From the NCBI RefSeq assembly GCF_003641205.1, contig NZ_CP032762.1:5414001-5478000 (forward strand): a stretch of DNA of 64,000 bases, in the 5' to 3' direction. The notes below the pieces were generated by a model. It saw only the letters and a program-made list of their open reading frames with translations. It was not told where the DNA came from and did not search any database. Both the position numbers and the translations under genes were made by a program. Within the stretch, counting starts at the first letter, position 1. Each line of letters opens with the position of its first letter. This DNA is from Rhodococcus sp. P1Y. GTDB lineage: Bacteria; Actinomycetota; Actinomycetes; Mycobacteriales; Mycobacteriaceae. Of this stretch, positions 61,795 to 64,000 are shown in pieces.

Positions 61795-62966
61795 TGTTCT
61801 TCTCCTTCTGTCGACCCGAGGTCGTCTTCTTCGAAATAGGCAGGGATCTGCAGAGTGAAGGTGGATCCGGTGCCGAGCTTGCTCCACAGCGAGATGCTCC
61901 CGTTGTGGTTGGCTGCGACGTGTTTTGCGATGGCAAGGCCGAGGCCCGTGCCACCTGTCGCCCGCGACCGTGCTTTGTCGACGCGGAAGAATCGTTCGAA
62001 GACCCGCTCCTGGTCTTCTTTGGCGATGCCGATACCTCTGTCGGTGACGGCAAACGAGACGGAATCGCTTCTGAGCGCACGGCTCACGGACACCGGCGAT
62101 CCGTCCGACGAATAGGCGATCGCATTCTGGATCAGATTGGCCAGCGCTGTGACGAGAAGAGCCTGATCGCCGAGCACCTCGAGGCCACTCGGATGATCGG
62201 TGGTGACGGTGATTCCGGCGTTCTCTGCAGCGAGCTTCGACCGATCGAGGGCTTGGTTCACGACGGTGTCGACGTCGACGACTTCCAGATCGGGCAACTT
62301 CTCGGCACCTTGCAGCCGTGAGAGCGCAATCAATTCGGTCACCATGTTGCCGAGCCTCTTCGACTCGGCGACGACTTTGCCTCCGAAGTGACGGACCGAG
62401 TCCGGATCTTCGGCCGATTCGAGCAGCGCCTCGGCCAGCAGGCTCATCGCACCAACCGGGGTCTTCAGTTCGTGGCTGACGTTGGCGACGAAGTCTCGAC
62501 GGGTCGCTTCCATCCTTACCTGCTCGGAATCGTCGTCGGCGAACAGGACGACGAATCGTTGGTCTTCCTTGCTGAGCAGTCGGGCGACACACCGAACTGC
62601 CATCCGGTCACGGCTGGTAGTGGTTCTGATGTCTCTCGAGCTGATGTCTACTTCGACGGGGTGACCGTCGGCGAGAACCTTCTGCGCCGCGTCCCAGGCG
62701 CGATCGTCGATCAGGCGGTTACGCACCAGACCGAGCTCCTCGGCCCGAGGATTCGACAACACGACGTCGTGAAACCGATCGACGACGGCGATGCCGCTCT
62801 CCGACGCCAGAATGATCAGATCCAGCACCTGCGACATCGTCAGCCCGGATGTTGCGCGGTTTCGTTCGGAGTGACGCGTCGCCAGGTAGGGGATCAGAAC
62901 ACCGCCGACGAGATATCCCACGAAGGCCGTGGCGATAGCCAGCAGTACGGCCGATGCAACACTCAC
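61791..62966 (-). CDS. senX3: Sensor histidine kinase SenX3
   Basis: 391 residues. One N-terminal membrane helix (about 3-28) is followed by a PAS-like segment (50-140), the phospho-acceptor His165 in [16 protein letters not shown], and a HATPase domain with [18 protein letters not shown] and [11 protein letters not shown]. It phosphorylates RegX3 when phosphate is low. TACGAT ends 6 nt before the GTG, so it is likely leaderless. A weak PHO-like repeat lies about 95-110 nt upstream. Confidence 0.95.
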   Translation of the reverse strand: MSVASAVLLAIATAFVGYLVGGVLIPYLATRHSERNRATSGLTMSQVLDLIILASESGIAVVDRFHDVVLSNPRAEELGLVRNRLIDDRAWDAAQKVLADGHPVEVDISSRDIRTTTSRDRMAVRCVARLLSKEDQRFVVLFADDDSEQVRMEATRRDFVANVSHELKTPVGAMSLLAEALLESAEDPDSVRHFGGKVVAESKRLGNMVTELIALSRLQGAEKLPDLEVVDVDTVVNQALDRSKLAAENAGITVTTDHPSGLEVLGDQALLVTALANLIQNAIAYSSDGSPVSVSRALRSDSVSFAVTDRGIGIAKEDQERVFERFFRVDKARSRATGGTGLGLAIAKHVAANHNGSISLWSKLGTGSTFTLQIPAYFEEDDLGSTEGEEQ

Positions 62967-62972
62967 ACCGGA

Positions 62973-62978
62973 ATCGTA
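62973..62978 (-). promoter_or_regulatory. -10 element of leaderless senX3 promoter
   Basis: TACGAT on the minus strand ends 6 nt before the GTG at 62966. A GTTCACC-N4-GTTTCAG motif at 63059-63076 could be an upstream activator site. Confidence 0.45.
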
Positions 62979-63085
62979 CGTTCGATGGACAGCTCACATA
63001 CGCAGGGTGCAGGCATTTCCCTGGTCGTCATAGTCCCCGTCGGCAGTGTTCTTCGATCGTTCACCTGCTGTTTCAGACGTGCTCC

Positions 63086-63841
63086 CTACTTACCGCCCTG
63101 ATTCGCGACGGCAGCGGCTCCTGCGGCGGCCGCTTCGGGATCGAGGTACGTTCCGCCCGGATTCGACGGGACGAGCTTTCCGTCACCACCCTCGAAGTCG
63201 TACTGCAATGGAATACCGGTCGGAATGTTCAGAGCCGCGATATCGGCGTCGGAAATCTCGTCGAGGTACTTCACCAGGGCGCGGAGCGAGTTGCCGTGGG
63301 CCGCGACGAGGACGTTCTTGCCCACTTTCAGCTCGGCGACGATGGTCTCCTCGAAGTACGGGATGAGCCGATCGACGACGTCTTTGAGGCATTCGGTCAG
63401 CGGGACACTCGGCAGATCGGCGTAGCGCGGGTCTGCGTCCTGGCTGTATTCGCTGCCCGCTTCGATCGCGGGCGGCGGGGTGTCGTAGCTACGACGCCAC
63501 AGCATGAACTGCTCGTCGCCGTACTTGTCCTTGGTCTCGGCCTTGTTCAGTCCCTGCAGTGCGCCGTAGTGACGCTCGTTCAGGCGCCAGTCGCGGACGA
63601 CAGGGATCCAGTGACGGTCTGCGGCGTCGAGTGCGATGTTCGCGGTGCTGATCGCGCGGCGCAGCAGCGACGTGTACAGCACGTCCGGCAGGACCCCGGC
63701 CTCGGCGAGCAGCTGGCCCGCGCGCTTTCCCTCGGCCTCGCCCTTCTCCGTCAGCCGGACGTCCACCCAGCCGGTGAACTGGTTCGATGCGTTCCATTCA
63801 CTCTCGCCATGGCGGAGCAGAATCAAGGTTCCGATACTCAT
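63086..63841 (-). CDS. gpmA: 2,3-Bisphosphoglycerate-dependent phosphoglycerate mutase
   Basis: 251 residues. It interconverts 3- and 2-phosphoglycerate in glycolysis. The phosphohistidine is His11 in [10 protein letters not shown], and other active-site blocks are [18 protein letters not shown] and [14 protein letters not shown]. Length and motifs are typical of cofactor-dependent mutases. It precedes senX3-regX3 as in mycobacteria. Its start overlaps the stop of a membrane protein gene running off the window. Confidence 0.96.
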   Translation of the reverse strand: MSIGTLILLRHGESEWNASNQFTGWVDVRLTEKGEAEGKRAGQLLAEAGVLPDVLYTSLLRRAISTANIALDAADRHWIPVVRDWRLNERHYGALQGLNKAETKDKYGDEQFMLWRRSYDTPPPAIEAGSEYSQDADPRYADLPSVPLTECLKDVVDRLIPYFEETIVAELKVGKNVLVAAHGNSLRALVKYLDEISDADIAALNIPTGIPLQYDFEGGDGKLVPSNPGGTYLDPEAAAAGAAAVANQGGK

Positions 63842-64000
63842 GAATGAAGTTTCTCATGTTCGGCCTCCACGGGTCGGCGCACGACGAGCACCGCGACCAT
63901 CACCACCATGACGACGGCAGTCAGTGTGATGGGGATCGGAATGACCGGGTCGAGGAGCACCAGTACGGCTCCGACCGGCACCACTGTGTTGACCAGACGA
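63838..64000 (-). CDS. C-terminal fragment of a membrane protein, cut by window edge
   Basis: An open frame enters from the right edge and stops at TGA 63838-63840, overlapping the gpmA ATG (ATGA). The visible 53 residues hold two hydrophobic helices ([16 protein letters not shown] and [17 protein letters not shown]) and a polar end [13 protein letters not shown]. The overlap and composition support a real gene coupled to gpmA. The family cannot be told from this piece. Confidence 0.7.
   Translation of the reverse strand, partial: RLVNTVVPVGAVLVLLDPVIPIPITLTAVVMVVMVAVLVVRRPVEAEHEKLHS

Overview
The window reads as chromosomal core DNA of a high-GC mycolic-acid actinobacterium, most likely Rhodococcus or a close Nocardiaceae relative. 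The evidence is GC-rich codon usage, frequent GTG starts, many apparently leaderless promoters, and a gene order I recognise from memory as matching Mycobacterium tuberculosis Rv0489 to Rv0555 (gpm1, senX3-regX3, ppx1, proC, bS22, serB1, hemA-C-D-B, hemL, ccs genes, menE, pit, menB, menC, menD). I see no transposase, prophage, CRISPR array, rRNA or complete tRNA gene.

Layout. 1-18.6 kb: a dispersed menaquinone cluster (menD edge fragment, menC, a hotdog thioesterase, menB, menE, menA). It is interleaved with a diguanylate cyclase and an EAL phosphodiesterase, a Pit phosphate transporter with its small partner genes, a PIG-L deacetylase and an Hsp70-like membrane protein. 18.6-26.7 kb: a holin-like protein, a Clp-N/HTH pair facing pepN, a cysteine desulfhydrase homologue, bldC, and a MinD/EspI-like ATPase whose reading frame looks broken. 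26.8-32.8 kb: the System II cytochrome c maturation operon with a phosphatase and hemL. 33-37.6 kb: biotin genes bioA-F-D. 37.6-43.7 kb: a large acyl-CoA oxidase/dehydrogenase, a PQQ-type sugar dehydrogenase, a copper pair (csoR and a CopZ-like gene), and several small membrane proteins. 43.1-49.6 kb: the rex-hemA-hemC-(small ORF)-hemD-hemB haem operon. 49.8-64 kb: glutaredoxin, SerB-like HAD phosphatase, acyltransferase, epimerase, bS22, an excisionase-like HTH gene, proC, ppx, the phosphate-sensing senX3-regX3 pair, and gpmA.

How the parts connect. Three respiratory supply lines sit together: menaquinone, haem (hemL plus rex-hemACDB) and cytochrome c maturation. A Rex-box-like site before rex would tie haem synthesis to NADH/NAD+. 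A PHO-box-like direct repeat before pit would tie phosphate uptake to the SenX3-RegX3 type of regulator at the other end of the window. Two similar palindromes in the bio locus suggest a TetR/BioQ-type biotin repressor, and inverted repeats between pepN and the HTH gene suggest a local autoregulated switch.

Recurring non-coding patterns. Long-stem hairpins without a U-tract fill three convergent junctions. Short tandem duplications of 16-20 nt lie on or just after several stop codons. Three convergent pairs end in a 4-nt overlap of opposing stop codons. Many starts lack a ribosome binding site but have TANNNT ending 5-8 nt upstream. Functional names come from family recognition by eye; no database search was possible.
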